This document shows positions 45,680 to 56,782 of a stretch of DNA of 64,000 bases, in pieces. Each line of letters begins with the position of its first letter. Position 1 is the first letter of the stretch. The notes beneath the pieces are model-generated. The model was not told the origin of the DNA and did not search any database. It saw only the letters and a program-made list of their open reading frames with translations. The position numbers were made by a program, and so were the translations under genes. This DNA is from Nymphaea colorata. Taxonomy: Eukaryota > Streptophyta > Magnoliopsida > Nymphaeales > Nymphaeaceae. Where the stretch lies: the NCBI RefSeq assembly GCF_008831285.2, contig NC_045141.1:932001-996000 (forward strand), in the 5' to 3' direction.

Positions 45680-48537
45680 GAAACCCTCCTCCGAGCAGAG
45701 AGAGAGAGAGAGAACTTGGAAAAACTGCAACAATTAGTTTCCTCAGCGATCGCTTTCTTAGTTTCTTTCTGAAAAGGCCTTGACTTGGGTTGGATGTGGC
45801 GCGGTGCCGTTAAACATAGTTCCATGCAAAAAACCCATTTATTCATACAATATTACTAATGCCCATATATAGGTTTATGCAATTTTTGTTTTTACTTTTT
45901 AAATTAATTAAATAATTTAAAATTGGTGACAAGTGCCGATTATGTAAATTGATATGGAGAGTGAACACCAATACTTACAACATTAGTCTTGAATATATAT
46001 GTCTCCCAAAAATCACCTTATCTTTTTCTAAGGCATCGATTCAATTAATTGGCTTGCTTTGAATCCTTAACTTCAAATTCAAGGCATAGACATGTTTGGC
46101 TGGTTGTAGGGGCAGAGCCCTGATTTCTTTCAAGGGCGGACCAAACAGTCCAACTAACTTATCCGGGTACGGCCAAACTAAACCAGAATTTCAAAAATAC
46201 ATTAAACAACTAAAAATTTTCAATTTTTGTAATGTAATTTTTTTTTTAAATTAGTAGGCGTGGTGTCACCGCCTAGGCAGCCCCCACCCCCCCCCCCCCC
46301 CCCCCCGGCTGGTTGATATGCAGGTTAGAGAAATGGGCTAAAAATAAAAGTTACAATCAAAATGTGTGTATTGTTTATTCTTTGAGTTCTAAACAATTAG
46401 ACTCCGAACAATTGCTATAAGATTGCATCTCAAATATTCCGCAAACAATCTTTAAAGTACCTTTTAGCCACAGTAGGCTTAACAAAAGCAAACAGAGATT
46501 TTGAGTTGCTTCATTTCATTAATCGTTGGTTTCCTTTATAATTTAGGTGATGATAGAAATGATTAAATAATACAACACTTTTACCATTATTTGTTATCTT
46601 ATAGCGAGTTGCATGGGTTTTCACCAGTTCTATCTCGACCAGCTACATTATGCCCTTCTAAGATTGAAAGTGGTTTTATCAAAATTTGTGCATGCTTTTG
46701 CAAATTTTTCAATTGATTGAAACAACCAAAAGATAAAGTTAAAAATCCTAAAGTAATTGCATTTGTCTAGACAGTCCACATGGTGACTCGATTACCGACA
46801 TATACAACTTGTCTAGCAAAGATAATGGGGCCTAGTTTTTAATCTTATGACCTGAATTCCATAAGTCTCAATGCAGATTCGAGCCTAAGGTCTAGAAAAA
46901 GATCCAATCCATTCGATGTAAATTTTTGGATCTCAAGTTAGTCAGAGGAAGAATCGGCTACCAATTTCAACACTTTGGAACTCAAATTTCTGCCATATGG
47001 GTCCAAAACATGCGAGTATGCATGTTGAACTCGATGAAGTCCGGATCAGCCCGAGACCAACCTATTTCCAGCCCTTGGTCGCCTCATCTAGGAAAGATTC
47101 CACCACAACTTCTAGTAGTTGGATTGATAAATGCAAACAGTTGAATTCCAATTAATTTATACTCGGTTCCAAGAATATTTTATGTTAAAATTTAAATTTT
47201 TTAAGAACCCACAAGTATCTAAATCAAAATAGCAATAGTATCTTGTTCCATCTCGTATAAAAATTACAGGAAGCATGCAGTGCCAATCTTTTGCTGTTGA
47301 TGGATATCCGCAACATAAAACAGGTTACCTCATTTCTACTTACCAAAGTAAAGCTTCGCAGAGAATCTTAGAAAAAAAAGCCAAGAAAAAGAACCAAATA
47401 AGCTAAATACCCAATAGGAAGCAAAGCAAAAGACAAATTAATGTGTTGATTTTTTGTTCTTTAGAGGTCAACCATCCTGCTTAGTTTTCCCTAGCAATTG
47501 TGAAAAGCATAATTAGTAACTTAAGTGTGGTGAACAGCATGAATTAATGCAAAAAAATGTACAATATTTTATCCATGTTTTCTTTCTTCTTCTCACAAAA
47601 AATCTTTTCTCGTTGTATCACTTTGGCTCACCAGTATAGGTTTACAACGTCTGTATCATCACTGTTATAGTTTATTGGCGGGTGGTCACGTCAATAGATC
47701 TATACCAGTGATAAAAGTTCCGCCCTATAGAACTTTGAGAGTTACCGACGATATTTATCACCGGTGGAGGCAGGCTGTGGTGAATCTATTCACCGCCAAA
47801 GTTCACTTTTGAGGAAGCATGCATAGCTATAGACTTGCAACAGCGAAGATGATCACCGTTGTTGCTTTGTATATCCGTCATTGGAATCACTGCCATATCT
47901 AGCTGATTACTATAGCTACTGCTATGCTATGTGGTGTTCAGATAGAAACTCATGTTGCTCCCTTATATTTTCATAAGGGATCAAATATCAACAGAAATTT
48001 TAGCTATTTCTCTGTGATCAAATACCACTTTGTTTGCTGTAGCATATGACTTTTTTTAACTCTCCATCCTTCAGGTTTATATGCAAGTGAATTTGTTTGC
48101 CTATAAAACTACTGCTTCTCTTGTCTCTCTAGTTGCTTTATGAAAATGTTAAGCATGTCTTCACATGCAATTATAAAGAATCCAAAGGTTGTCAATCTTA
48201 GCTGGTTTGTCTAGGAACAACCTCCTCGGTTTTCTTGGTAACTTTCATCTGGTTTACGACTATTGTCCACGTGAAGCTTCAAAGAGCAATGAACATCCCA
48301 TTCAGAAAAGTTGTTGTTTTTCTTATGTCACAAGTGCTTTGTATGGCCGACATTAAAAGGCTTGATGCATGTGACTCATCCAAGGGGTGATGATATCCAA
48401 TGCAGACTGCTGAGGTATGGGTCTCCTCCCATTTTATTAAATTAACAATGAATAAAAAACAATTACAAGGACCAAACTTAACCACAATAGCCCACCCTAG
48501 GCCTAGTGAACTTGCTGCCAACAACCGACAAGGCGTT
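45680..48537. other. unassigned region
   Basis: No protein block recognised. It contains (C)20 at 46287-46306. A segment at 47640-47880 has scattered caccg and cggtg words reminiscent of CACTA subterminal motifs but is too weak to call. Confidence 0.4.
46287..46306. repeat. (C)20 homopolymer
   Basis: Second long C run in the window, following cagcccccac. Confidence 0.9.
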
Positions 48538-48542
48538 TTAAG

Positions 48543-49011
48543 TGAAAAAAGAAGAAAGGAGAAGAAGATGACTCAAAAAATTAATGTGGTTCAGAAAAAT
48601 CCTACTCTACGACTCAGTCATCAATTCTTTTATGATCTGGTTTCCTTTGTAAGTCACTACTTTGTACGCAGTATTGATGAATTCAAATTTGAATTCAACT
48701 CAACAATTTTTATTGATTTACAACATGTGTCCTTGAGTTTCACCTCCTTCACTTTCACTTTTGGTTTTAAACAAGAGAAATTGACGTCATCCTGCTCCAT
48801 TTTTGTTACTCATCTAATTTGATTTGTTTCCATTTTGATTTCTCTTGTTTTGCTTGAATGGTGAGCCATTGCTAGAGTCTCTCGGCTGATTTGATTTCCT
48901 TCTAAATTGGTGATGCCTCAATTGCTGGAGTTATGAGCCATTGAAGTTGAGTCATTGTTTATGCCTGATTTGGTGGAATTGTGAATCGTTGAAGGTGGTG
49001 CTGCATTATCA
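48543..49011 (-). repeat. Copia-4 3' LTR (469 bp)
   Basis: Single copy of the 50-bp unit. The left flank is ttaag. Ends are tgaaaaaag and gcattatca. Confidence 0.93.
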
Positions 49012-49093
49012 AGGGTGGTAGACGTAAGCCAAGATGCCGAATGAGGAAGGTGAACCGTTGCTGAGACAAAGGTTTGGTAAAGAGATCAGCAAG

Positions 49094-49525
49094 CTAACCT
49101 TCGGTTGTCACAAATTGAGTGTTCATATTACCCACCGCAACTTGTTCTCGAACAAAATGATAATCAAGTTCCAAATGTTTCATACGTGAATGAAATACTG
49201 GCTTGATAGTGGTATGTAGTGCCGAAATACTATCACTCAATAGAATAGGAGCTTTGAAGAGATAAATGCCAAGATCCTGCAAAATAAACGTAAGCCACTT
49301 AATTTCAGTAGCAGCCCCAGCGAGAGCCCTATATTCAGCTTCACATGACAAGTGGGCAATATTCGGTTGCTTCTTGGAGCTCCAAGATATACAATTTGGA
49401 CCAAGAAATGTACAATAATTGGATGTTGATCGATGAGTATCAGGACAACCAGCCCAGTCTGCGTCAGAATAAGCCTTGAGAGTCAAATCTTGAGATTTAT
49501 AAAACTGAATGCCATATTGACACAT
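49094..49525 (-). pseudogene. Copia-4 RNase H
   Basis: Open 144 codons: LKAYSDADWAGCPDTHRSTS with the first catalytic Asp, SSKKQPNIAHLSCEAEYRAL with the Glu, LSDSISALHTTIKPVFHSRM with the Asp (expected CDNxSA; here SDSISA) and KHLELDYHFVREQV. It ends near the LTR. One of the least damaged domains here. Confidence 0.92.
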
Positions 49526-49666
49526 GCCACGAACATATCAGAGAATCCGTTTCAAGAGCTGGAAATGTTTCATCGTTGGAGCATGCATGAATTGACATGC
49601 AAAGTTCATCGCATATGAGAGATCTAGTAGTGTAAGGGTCAAATATTGTAATGCCCCGGCTAGACT

Positions 49667-50590
49667 TCAATATGTTGTAGCATCTGAATAAGGAGGATCA
49701 ACTTGTGCAGACGATTTTGATAGGGCAGTAATAGGTGTTGCCACCGTTTTACAGTGCTGCATTTGTGCTCGAGAAATAATATCTTGGAGCATATTTAGAC
49801 TGACGCATGAACATGCCAGCATAAGTGCATACAACTTGAATTCCCAAGAAATAATGCAGATCACCCGAAAAGTTGATATGAATGAATGAGAATTACCCGT
49901 AAGAATAATATTATCAATGTACAATAACAAAATAGTGACAGATTTGTCTTGTCTGCGAACGAAAAGAGAGGGATCGGTGACGCTAGCAATGAAATCCATA
50001 GAAAACAGGAAGTGGGTAAATCTGTCATACCACGCTCGAGGAGCTTGTTTTAATCCATAGAGAGCTCGATTCAATCTACAAACATGATGTGGCTTGGATG
50101 GATCCTTAAAACCAGGAGACTGCTCAATATACACTAGCTCATGTAAATAACCATTCAGAAATGCATTCTTGACATCTAACTGCTGGAGAGGCCAATCAAA
50201 CGCAAGGGCGAGACTAAGAACAATTCTTATAGTAGCAGATTTTACCAATGGGGAGAAGGTTTCCAAGAAATCCAGACCTTGAACTTGAATATATCCTTGT
50301 GCTATGAGTCGGGCCTTAAGACGTTCAAGCTGTCCATCGCCTTTCAGTTTGGTTTTGAAGACCCATCGACTGTAAAGCAGCCATTTCCTCTTTCATAGCT
50401 CGATGCCAGCCTGGGTGCTTGAGAGCAAGAGTATAATGTGACGGTTCGGTTGGAATGGGTGAGGTAGTAATTAGGATTAGGTTTGACAATGCTTGATTTG
50501 GATTGAGTAGTCACAATGAGTGGAAAGAAAGGGATTCATGGAATGTAATGGTGGGCTAGGGAGAGTGAGAGGGGAAGGTAATGAAGGTAT
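49667..50590 (-). pseudogene. Copia-4 reverse transcriptase (broken)
   Basis: The first RT block around 50380-50290 lies in broken frames. The open stretch 50266-49667 has [59 protein letters not shown] and the catalytic region LLLYIDNIILTG, where YVDD is YIDN: the second Asp is Asn, so it is inactive. The region after that is scrambled until NMLQDIISRAQMQHCKTVAT, the thumb block. Confidence 0.9.
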
Positions 50591-51341
50591 TCATGTTGAT
50601 GAAGGTGGCGGTGAAGGAGGGTCTTCGGATGGCGGTGAAGGAGGATTTTTGAAATTGTGCATTTGGGCTAGACGTTGGGATTCATGATGATGGTCAATGG
50701 ATGAATCTGAAAAGGATACAAAATCAGCATTGGAGGTGATGGCTCTAGGAGTTGGCATGGTATTTTGATAGGGAAAAACGGTTTCATCGAATACGACATG
50801 GCGTGAGATGTATACACGTCTAGTGGGAGGATACAGACGATATCCTTTGATGGCTTCTATATTCGAGAAACACACATGGTAGCAACTTGGGCTGAAATTT
50901 ATGATTAGTATATCCTCTAAGTTAGGGATAGCATTTAGATCCAAAGGCGAGAAGACAAGAATAATCAGGTTGTTTCTTGAAAAGCAGTTCATATGGACTT
51001 TGCATGTGTAAAATTTGCAAGGGAAGTCTGTTGATAAGTCATACCACAGTGGAGAAAGCCTCTACCCAATATTGAGCTGGAAGATGACTATGAAACAACA
51101 TAATAAGTCCCAATTCAGTAACTGACTTATGCTTACGTTCCACTGTACCATTTTGTTCAGGTGTATTAGGACAAGACTTTTGATGTTTGACGTCATTCTC
51201 CTTTAAGTAATCTATGAGAACCAAACTATTAACAATATCTCCCTCATCACTTTGAAATACCTTGAGCTTCACATCAAATTGAGTTTGAATCATTTTATGA
51301 AATTCAAGAAACTTGGCAAAGAAATCAGGTTTTTGTTTCAA
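50591..51341 (-). pseudogene. Copia-4 integrase (broken)
   Basis: 51341-51039: KFLEFHKMIQTQFDVKLKVF, QSDEGD (second catalytic Asp region, expected SDxGGE) and CPNTPEQNGTVERKHKSVTE with the catalytic Glu. It is interrupted at about 51035. 50992-50591: C-terminal block with GYRLYPPTRRVYISRHVVFD and ETVFPY, then a Pro/Ser linker (PPSPPSEDPPSPPPS). The first-Asp region just past 51360 is poorly legible. Confidence 0.88.
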
Positions 51342-51360
51342 AGGATAAATTCATGAATAT

Positions 51361-51935
51361 CTAGAGAATATGATGTGGATGCCCTAGCCGTTCGTGCCAA
51401 ACTTCAAAGGGAGCTGATCGGAATCTCGTTGAAAGGAATACGTTCTTTGGTTTTGGCTTGAGGGCATATAGATCGCCTTCTCTAGACCCTATTGCAATCA
51501 CTTCCTTGGTCTCCTTGTTCTCAATAGCAAAGAAATTGGAAGAGAATTTAAATACGTAAGGTATAGAAGAAGTAAGTTGGCTGATAGAAATAAGATTTTT
51601 CTTAATATCAGGCACTACAAGCATGTTATCTAGAGGAATCGCTCGGTTCCCTATATGAATGTCGGCAACTCTGATGTGTGTAATATCAAGATGTTGGCCA
51701 TTTCCTACCATAATTTTTTTTGTTCTTCTATATGGAATACAGCTTTTGAGTTTACTTGGATCATCAGTCACATGAGAGCTTGCTCCGGTGTCAGGAAACC
51801 AATCTTGATTAGTAGGATCAGCAATTTTCATAGCAGCAAATGCATGTGGCATATCGCGTGACTGATAAGCGTGATCAAATCTGTGATAACATTTAAGCGC
51901 ACTGTGATTATTTAGGCCACAAATCTGACATAGTA
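51361..51935 (-). pseudogene. Copia-4 zinc knuckle, protease and GAG-pre-integrase
   Basis: Open from upstream of the knuckle to 51361. Knuckle CQICGLNNHSALKCYHRFDH, then protease WFPDTGASSHVTDD with an intact DTGA active site (about 51800-51760), LVVPDIKKNLISISQLTS, and the pre-integrase WHERLGHPHHIL at the end. This protease is the only copia protease in the window with both an intact active site and a continuous domain frame. The stop at the end cuts it from integrase. Confidence 0.9.
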
Positions 51936-52065
51936 CCTTAGATTTATTTGTCTCTCCATTGGCCGGTCCTTGCTAATTTCGTGTCTGGGTTGCAGGATTG
52001 AACCCACGTCCCTTGGAGTTGAACCGACTATTGTTGCTATTGATATTGCGCTAACTATTGTTGTA

Positions 52066-52793
52066 TCATTCTCTGTTGGTTTGATTGCTAGATTGTTGTG
52101 TGAAGAATGCCATTTGGCTGTTCAACCTAGCTTCTCCCGCATGTAAGTCCTTCATCGTTTCATGCCCTTGAAGTAGTGACACTACACCAAGATATGAAGG
52201 AACTAGCGGCTTGAGGATAGAAATAATGAACGACTCATATCCTGGTCTGAGACCATTAACAAGCCAAAAAACTTTGTCGTCATCCTCAAGAGGCTTCCCA
52301 ATCACTGGAAGTTCATCACATATAGCTTTGAAACCAGTAACATATTCAGTCACAAGTTTATCTTGTTTGCGGTGGAGTTGTAGCTTTCTTTTCAGCATGA
52401 TTTCTCTGTCCTTTGATTCATGAGTGAATGCTCTTGTCAAGGTTTTCCATACTTGTTCAGAGGTTTCAAGTCTCACGGCAAGTCCAAGGACTTTTTCTGT
52501 GAAAGACCAGTGAGCCATCCTCTTAGAAGGCAGTCTGATTTTTTCCAAGCAGAATAATCAAGGTTTGGTTGTCTCACGGTTTCACCATTCTCAAAGGATT
52601 CAATGGTAGAATATGGGGTGAAAATCGTTCCATCAATAAACCCAAGCAGATCTTGCCTTTCTTTGAGACCAAGAATTTGTGTTTTCCACAACAAGAAATT
52701 CTTGTGTGACAGTTTGATTGAAACAAAATTAGCCACATTCATAGTGGAGGGATTGGGGTACTTAGCTCCCGAATTTGTTGCAAATGTCGACAT
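52066..52793 (-). pseudogene. Copia-4 gag
   Basis: The start is taken at the Met of MSTFATNSGAKYPNPSTMNV (about 52793). The blocks KLSHKNFLLWKTQILGL and LLGFIDGTIFTP and the DYSAWKKSDCLLRGWLTG block are classic copia gag. A frameshift near 52500 moves to ETSEQVWKTLTRAFTHESKD, then KLVTEYVTGFKAICDEL and FWLVNGLRPGYESF. This frame ends at 52066. An intact knuckle, CQICGLNNHSALKC, lies downstream at about 51932-51891 in the protease frame. Confidence 0.92.
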
Positions 52794-52977
52794 GTTGAAG
52801 ACCTGCAACACTTGTAAATTTTGTATCTCTTCACAGGATTGTCCAAAAAATATGCAAATTTGTCCAAAAGTATTAGACACTTGCCCGAATATAACGCCAC
52901 CTAGCTCGATCTCTCGCAATGGGGGTACAGTAGCTGCGGCACTTGTAAAATGCCGGCTTCTCCGGTGAAAGCTTTTA

Positions 52978-52991
52978 CACCTCTGATCCAA
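52978..52991 (-). other. Copia-4 primer binding site (variant iMet)
   Basis: The - strand after the LTR reads TTGGATCAGAGGTG, similar to the iMet complement TGGTATCAGAG. Confidence 0.6.
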
Positions 52992-53560
52992 TGAAAAAAG
53001 AAGAAAGAAGAAAAAGATGACTCAAAAAATTACCGTGGTTTGGAAAAATCCTACTCTACGATTCAGTCATCAATTCTTTTATGATCTGGTTTACAAAATC
53101 CTACTCCACGATTCAGTCATCAATTCTTTTATGATCTGGTTTACAAAATCCTACTCCACGATTCAGTCATCAATTCTTTTATGATCTGGTTTCCTTTGTA
53201 AATCACTACTTTATACACGGTATTGATGAATTCGAATTTGAATTCGACTCAACAATTTTTATCGATTTACAATGTGTGTCCTTGAGCTTCGCCTCCTTGA
53301 CTTTCTCTTTTGGTTTTAAACAAGAGAAACCGACGTCATCCTGCTCCATTTTTGTTGCTCGTCTAATTTGATTTGTTTCTATTTTGATTTCTCCTGTTTT
53401 GCTTGAATGGTGAGCTGTTGCTTGAGTCTCTCAGCTGATTTGATTTCCCTCTAAATTGGTGGTGCCTGAATTGTTGGAGTTATGAGTCGTTGAAGCTGAG
53501 TCGTTGTTTATGCCTGATTTGGTGGAATTGTGAATCGTTGAAGGTGGTGCTGCGTTATCA
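52992..53560 (-). repeat. Copia-4 5' LTR (569 bp) with 50-bp triplication
   Basis: Same ends as the left LTR. The right flank is ttaag. Three tandem copies of a 50-bp unit lie at about 53045-53194. Confidence 0.93.
53045..53194. repeat. 50-bp unit, three tandem copies
   Basis: The unit begins aaaatcctac and ends tctggtttac. The last copies are nearly identical. It is present once in the other LTR (about 48596-48645), so the amplification came after insertion or in the parent template. Confidence 0.92.
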
Positions 53561-53565
53561 TTAAG

Positions 53566-55080
53566 CATGTCTGACGATTGAAACAAGCAGCCATTCACAT
53601 TTGTTATCCATAGTTGGACATCTATGGGCAATGGGCTTTCATATGATCCCTACTTATTATATTGCTTGTGAAATCCTTGTATCTCTACTGTACCTCTCTT
53701 CTCTGATGCCAATTTCACCTTGATCCAGAGGTAGCATTGATGGTAAGTGAGTAGATCCAAATACCTTTAGGCTTTAAAACAGGTGATGATTGTGAATGAG
53801 CTTCATGTCCTGGCTCATTGTGAGACCTTGGTCATTTGCTTCATCCGCTAGTTAAGGGTAACATCCACAGCCATCGAATGGGCATCGAAGGAAATGGAAT
53901 GCTTGCAACTGATCATTCAAAAAATAAATGGCTCAACTCCACTACGTGAGAATGACACAGGTGTATTAGGAAACCATGTGGAACCCAAGTTTCCACGTCA
54001 GTTAAGAGTTAAAAGGCGTTTTGGGCAATGTAGTGTGTGAATAATGCTGTTGGGTAGCCGTTGCTCATCCAAGGAGCAGGTACGCCTTTGACTCTTAACA
54101 TTATTAAAACATTATGCTAAATTTTATTTCTCGTAACAATGCATTAGGATTTGCCTCCCACAAGATTCTATCGCTGTTAGTAGAAATGAGAGGGGGGATG
54201 CTGATGGTCTTAACCAGCCAACAATACTCATTATAGAGTCCTCACTACCTAAAACATCCTTGACAAAGAGCCAAATTTTACCAAATAACTTGGATTTGCC
54301 AGAGATTTCAAGAAATAGAGGATCTCCAACCCATCAATCAGTCCAAAATCAGGTTGCTTCCATCTAACTTTTTGTTTTAGCACCAATCATGCTCGGAGAA
54401 TTGCTGCCCAGAAGTTCTCTTACCACCTTTGGCCGTCCAATGGAATGCAATAGCTCTTCAAAGGACTTCTGCAAAAGAAGCACACGTATTTAAAGGAAAT
54501 AGACCTCATTTGCCAACCAAGCAAATAATCAAGGTTCTAGTCTCTTGTGTGGATTGAATAAATAACCTTAGTGGCTTATGATTAGGCAACCAATGGAACA
54601 CCACACTAATCGTGCAGTCTCATCTTCAATTCGAGCTTCAATCAAGCACGTATAGCTCAAGTGGTTGTTACTTTGGCATGTAGTAACAGCACACATAAAA
54701 GTATCAATTCTAGAATATCACCAACAATACGAGAATAAGACCATCTCCATTCACTCGAAGGAATTTCACAATACGAAAATAAGGCCATGCATTCAGTCAT
54801 AGGAGCTTATAGATTCTTGAATTCATTCTCCAATTCCCAAAATCCGCACAAGCAAAACCAGTTGCATATGGGTCGGGTCCCAAGTCTTCCAACGCATGCA
54901 TTACATTGAAGCCTTTTCTTGCTCATATGCAAAATAACCAATCCATCCATCTCTTCTAGTAGAATGCATGCAGTATTGGTCATGGCTACATGCGGATAAT
55001 ACCCTTGACCTCTTCAATTCTAACAACTTTGAAATGAGGGAATGGAAATACCTTGTTCGCTATTGTCGCTAACTCTCCCA
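53566..55080. other. mostly unassigned; possible LINE remnant
   Basis: On the - strand about 54480-54150 reads, in broken frames, a GRPKVVRELLGS segment and FWTD-WVGDPLFLEISG, resembling the post-RT FWxDxWxGDxPL block of plant LINEs. The rest gives no domain. Confidence 0.35.
54150..54480 (-). pseudogene. possible LINE C-terminal fragment
   Basis: The FWTD, WVGDPLFLE and LFGKIWLFV segments follow the order seen between RT and zf-RVT in plant LINEs. It is short and frame-broken. If real, it is a different copy from the LINE at 2760-13600. Confidence 0.35.
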
Positions 55081-55109
55081 TCTACAGCAGATAGCATAAG
55101 GTTTTCCCC

Positions 55110-55545
55110 CACAATGAAGTGAATGAGAGTCCCTCTTTGATCACCACTGACAAACAGCTCCTGCTCAATTCAAGTAAGAACACAAACAAACAATTCGCCT
55201 TCCAAATAAATTTTGCAGTGAAATATGTCTTGCAAACATTTCTGTCAGGAATTGATGGCAAGAATTCAAATATCCACCACATGGACCCAAGAAATCAGAT
55301 ATCCATCATAATTTCGACCTCCTTCTGGAACCATTTGTAAACTTATGTGTAATTGCAGCTAATCTTGCATGGTGAAAAGCATGCCCGTTCACTTTGCTTA
55401 CCTTGTGAAACCTGTCCATTAAAATGGAGACCATTAGTCACAACTGGATTTGCATTTTCAAACGTTACCCAGTCTGCCACGAGCTCCGAAAGTCTCACTT
55501 TGCCTTCATTGGTCACTTTCTTCCCTTTCCTTATGGAGTTCTTTT
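55110..55545 (-). pseudogene. unidentified exon-like pieces
   Basis: On the - strand about 55540-55402 encodes NEGKVRLSELVADWVTFENA followed by NPVVTNGLHFNGQVSQ, ending at a donor-like caaggtaagc. About 55178-55090 encodes ELFVSGDQRGTLIHFIVGEN followed by LMLSAVDGRV, preceded by an acceptor-like gagcag. Both read like real protein and have plausible splice borders, but I do not recognise a family. They face away from the Ca2+-ATPase fragment at 55833. Confidence 0.35.
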
Positions 55546-55832
55546 AGATCTCGAGTTTTTTTGTCCTTTGGCCACTTTTTTCAGATCCTGGTGTTCAACC
55601 ATTAATCACGATACAAGACACCCATCTTCACAATCAAGTCGAACTTTCTTGATCCCTTCACAGTTTTTTTTTCCTTTTTTTGGTACAAAGCAGGTTCCTC
55701 GTGTTCGCAAGATGTCTCTGCGTTTTAGGCTCCTCTTTATGATTCCCTTCTTCGGGAATGATGGTTTGTAAGAAAACGTGGTTTAAGAAATTGAATCTTG
55801 TTGGAGTTCAAAAGGAGTTGAACTGTTGAAGA

Positions 55833-56012
55833 ATGGAAAGCTATCTGAACGAGAACTTTGGTGAAGTGAGGTCGAAGAACTCGTCTGAGGAGGTGCTCAG
55901 ACGATGGAGACGGGTATGCGGGATCGTGAAGAACCGCAAACGGCGATTTCGGTTCACCGCGAACCTGCCCAAGAGATCGGAAGCAGAGGCCATGCGGAGA
56001 ACCAATCATCTA
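55833..56012 (+). pseudogene. type IIB Ca2+-ATPase (ACA type) N-terminal fragment
   Basis: Plant autoinhibited Ca2+-ATPases pump Ca2+ out of the cytosol. Their N-terminus binds calmodulin and inhibits the pump. From the ATG at 55833 the frame reads MESYLNENFGEVRSKNSSEE, then a Trp-containing basic stretch RRWRRVCGIVKNRKRRFRFT (residues 23-42) that is the calmodulin-binding/autoinhibitory segment, then ANLPKRSEAEAMRRTN. This is the ACA1/ACA2-type start. Homology ends at about residue 60, where a CT microsatellite begins. No transmembrane segment, phosphorylation motif (DKTGT) or other exon is found in the remaining 8 kb. No donor site lies at the break. Best read as a truncated or transposed gene start. 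Confidence 0.85.
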
Positions 56013-56058
56013 TGCTCTCTCTCTCTCTCTCTCTTTCTCTCCCTCTCTCTTATATGCA
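56013..56058. repeat. (CT)n microsatellite
   Basis: Imperfect CT run ending tctcttatatgcag. It sits at the exact break of the Ca2+-ATPase homology. The run plus cag resembles a strong 3' splice site. Confidence 0.8.
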
Positions 56059-56290
56059 GTTCTTGGGCTTCCTTCGATCGTGGAGAATCGTGATGAGAGG
56101 AGAGAGGCGAAACTTCTAAATGCTGTTATATTCTGCCACTTTAAAACTCGTTTTCCCTTTCATCATATTCCTCACTTTCTTGGCTGATCAGGGATCATGT
56201 ACAACTCAAGGATTCGACGACATCGGTATGAATAATAAATACCTTCTTGCTTCAGAATCCCAAATAATCTTCAACATTCTCTGTCTATCA
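56059..56290. other. unassigned gap
   Basis: Short stretch between the CT run and Copia-5 gag. No coding signal. Confidence 0.4.
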
Positions 56291-56782
56291 AATTGAACAG
56301 AAAATTATCTCATTTGGGAAGATCACTTTACTCCCATATTGATCTCATAGTCTTTGTTGATGGTGGCAGACCTACACCACCAAAGCATAAACTAGGTGGC
56401 ACTACCCAGCTCAATAAAGTAGTATTGAATGGTTGCCTCGTGACCAACTTTTATCGAGTTGGATCAAATCTTCATCGAAACCCCTTCACATTGGGTTAAA
56501 ATCTTCTGCTGAACTTTGGAAGGCTCAAAAGCTGCTTACTTAGATGTAGAATGGTGCAACTAAAATCCCAACTTTAAGATTTGAAGGGGACTAGCTCTAT
56601 GGATGCTTACATTAGCATCAAAGAAATCAGTAGTACCACTACCACTTTTGCGGGGTAAATTTCTCCACGTTTGATGCACTCAACAGCAAACAAGAAAAAT
56701 TTAACGCGGCCATACGAATTTTAACCGCTCCACCGTTTTTCCCCCTGCAATCAAACGGGGCCTCAAATATCGAGAAATCTCC

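Larger units (their letters stand above)
48543..53560 (-). mobile_element. Copia-4: complete Ty1/copia element
   Basis: LTRs 48543-49011 (469 bp) and 52992-53560 (569 bp), TG...CA ends, perfect 5-bp duplication ttaag at 48538-48542 and 53561-53565. Gag, protease, integrase, RT and RNase H lie in order on the - strand over about 4 kb. The 100-bp LTR length difference is exactly two extra copies of a 50-bp unit in the 5' LTR. Frames are broken and the RT catalytic pair is damaged, but this is one of the best preserved elements here. Confidence 0.95.

Noticed and set aside
3342-46306. The two long C runs considered as functional G-quadruplex elements
   Set aside because: Homopolymer length is often wrong in assemblies and neither run sits near a supported promoter.
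47640-47880. Second CACTA-like motif region
   Set aside because: Only scattered caccg/cggtg words, no consistent unit and no termini.
48400-48822. 140-codon + strand frame
   Set aside because: It crosses the Copia-4 TSD and LTR border, so it is not one gene.
53045-53194. 50-bp triplicate considered as a satellite
   Set aside because: Only three copies, inside an LTR whose partner has one copy.
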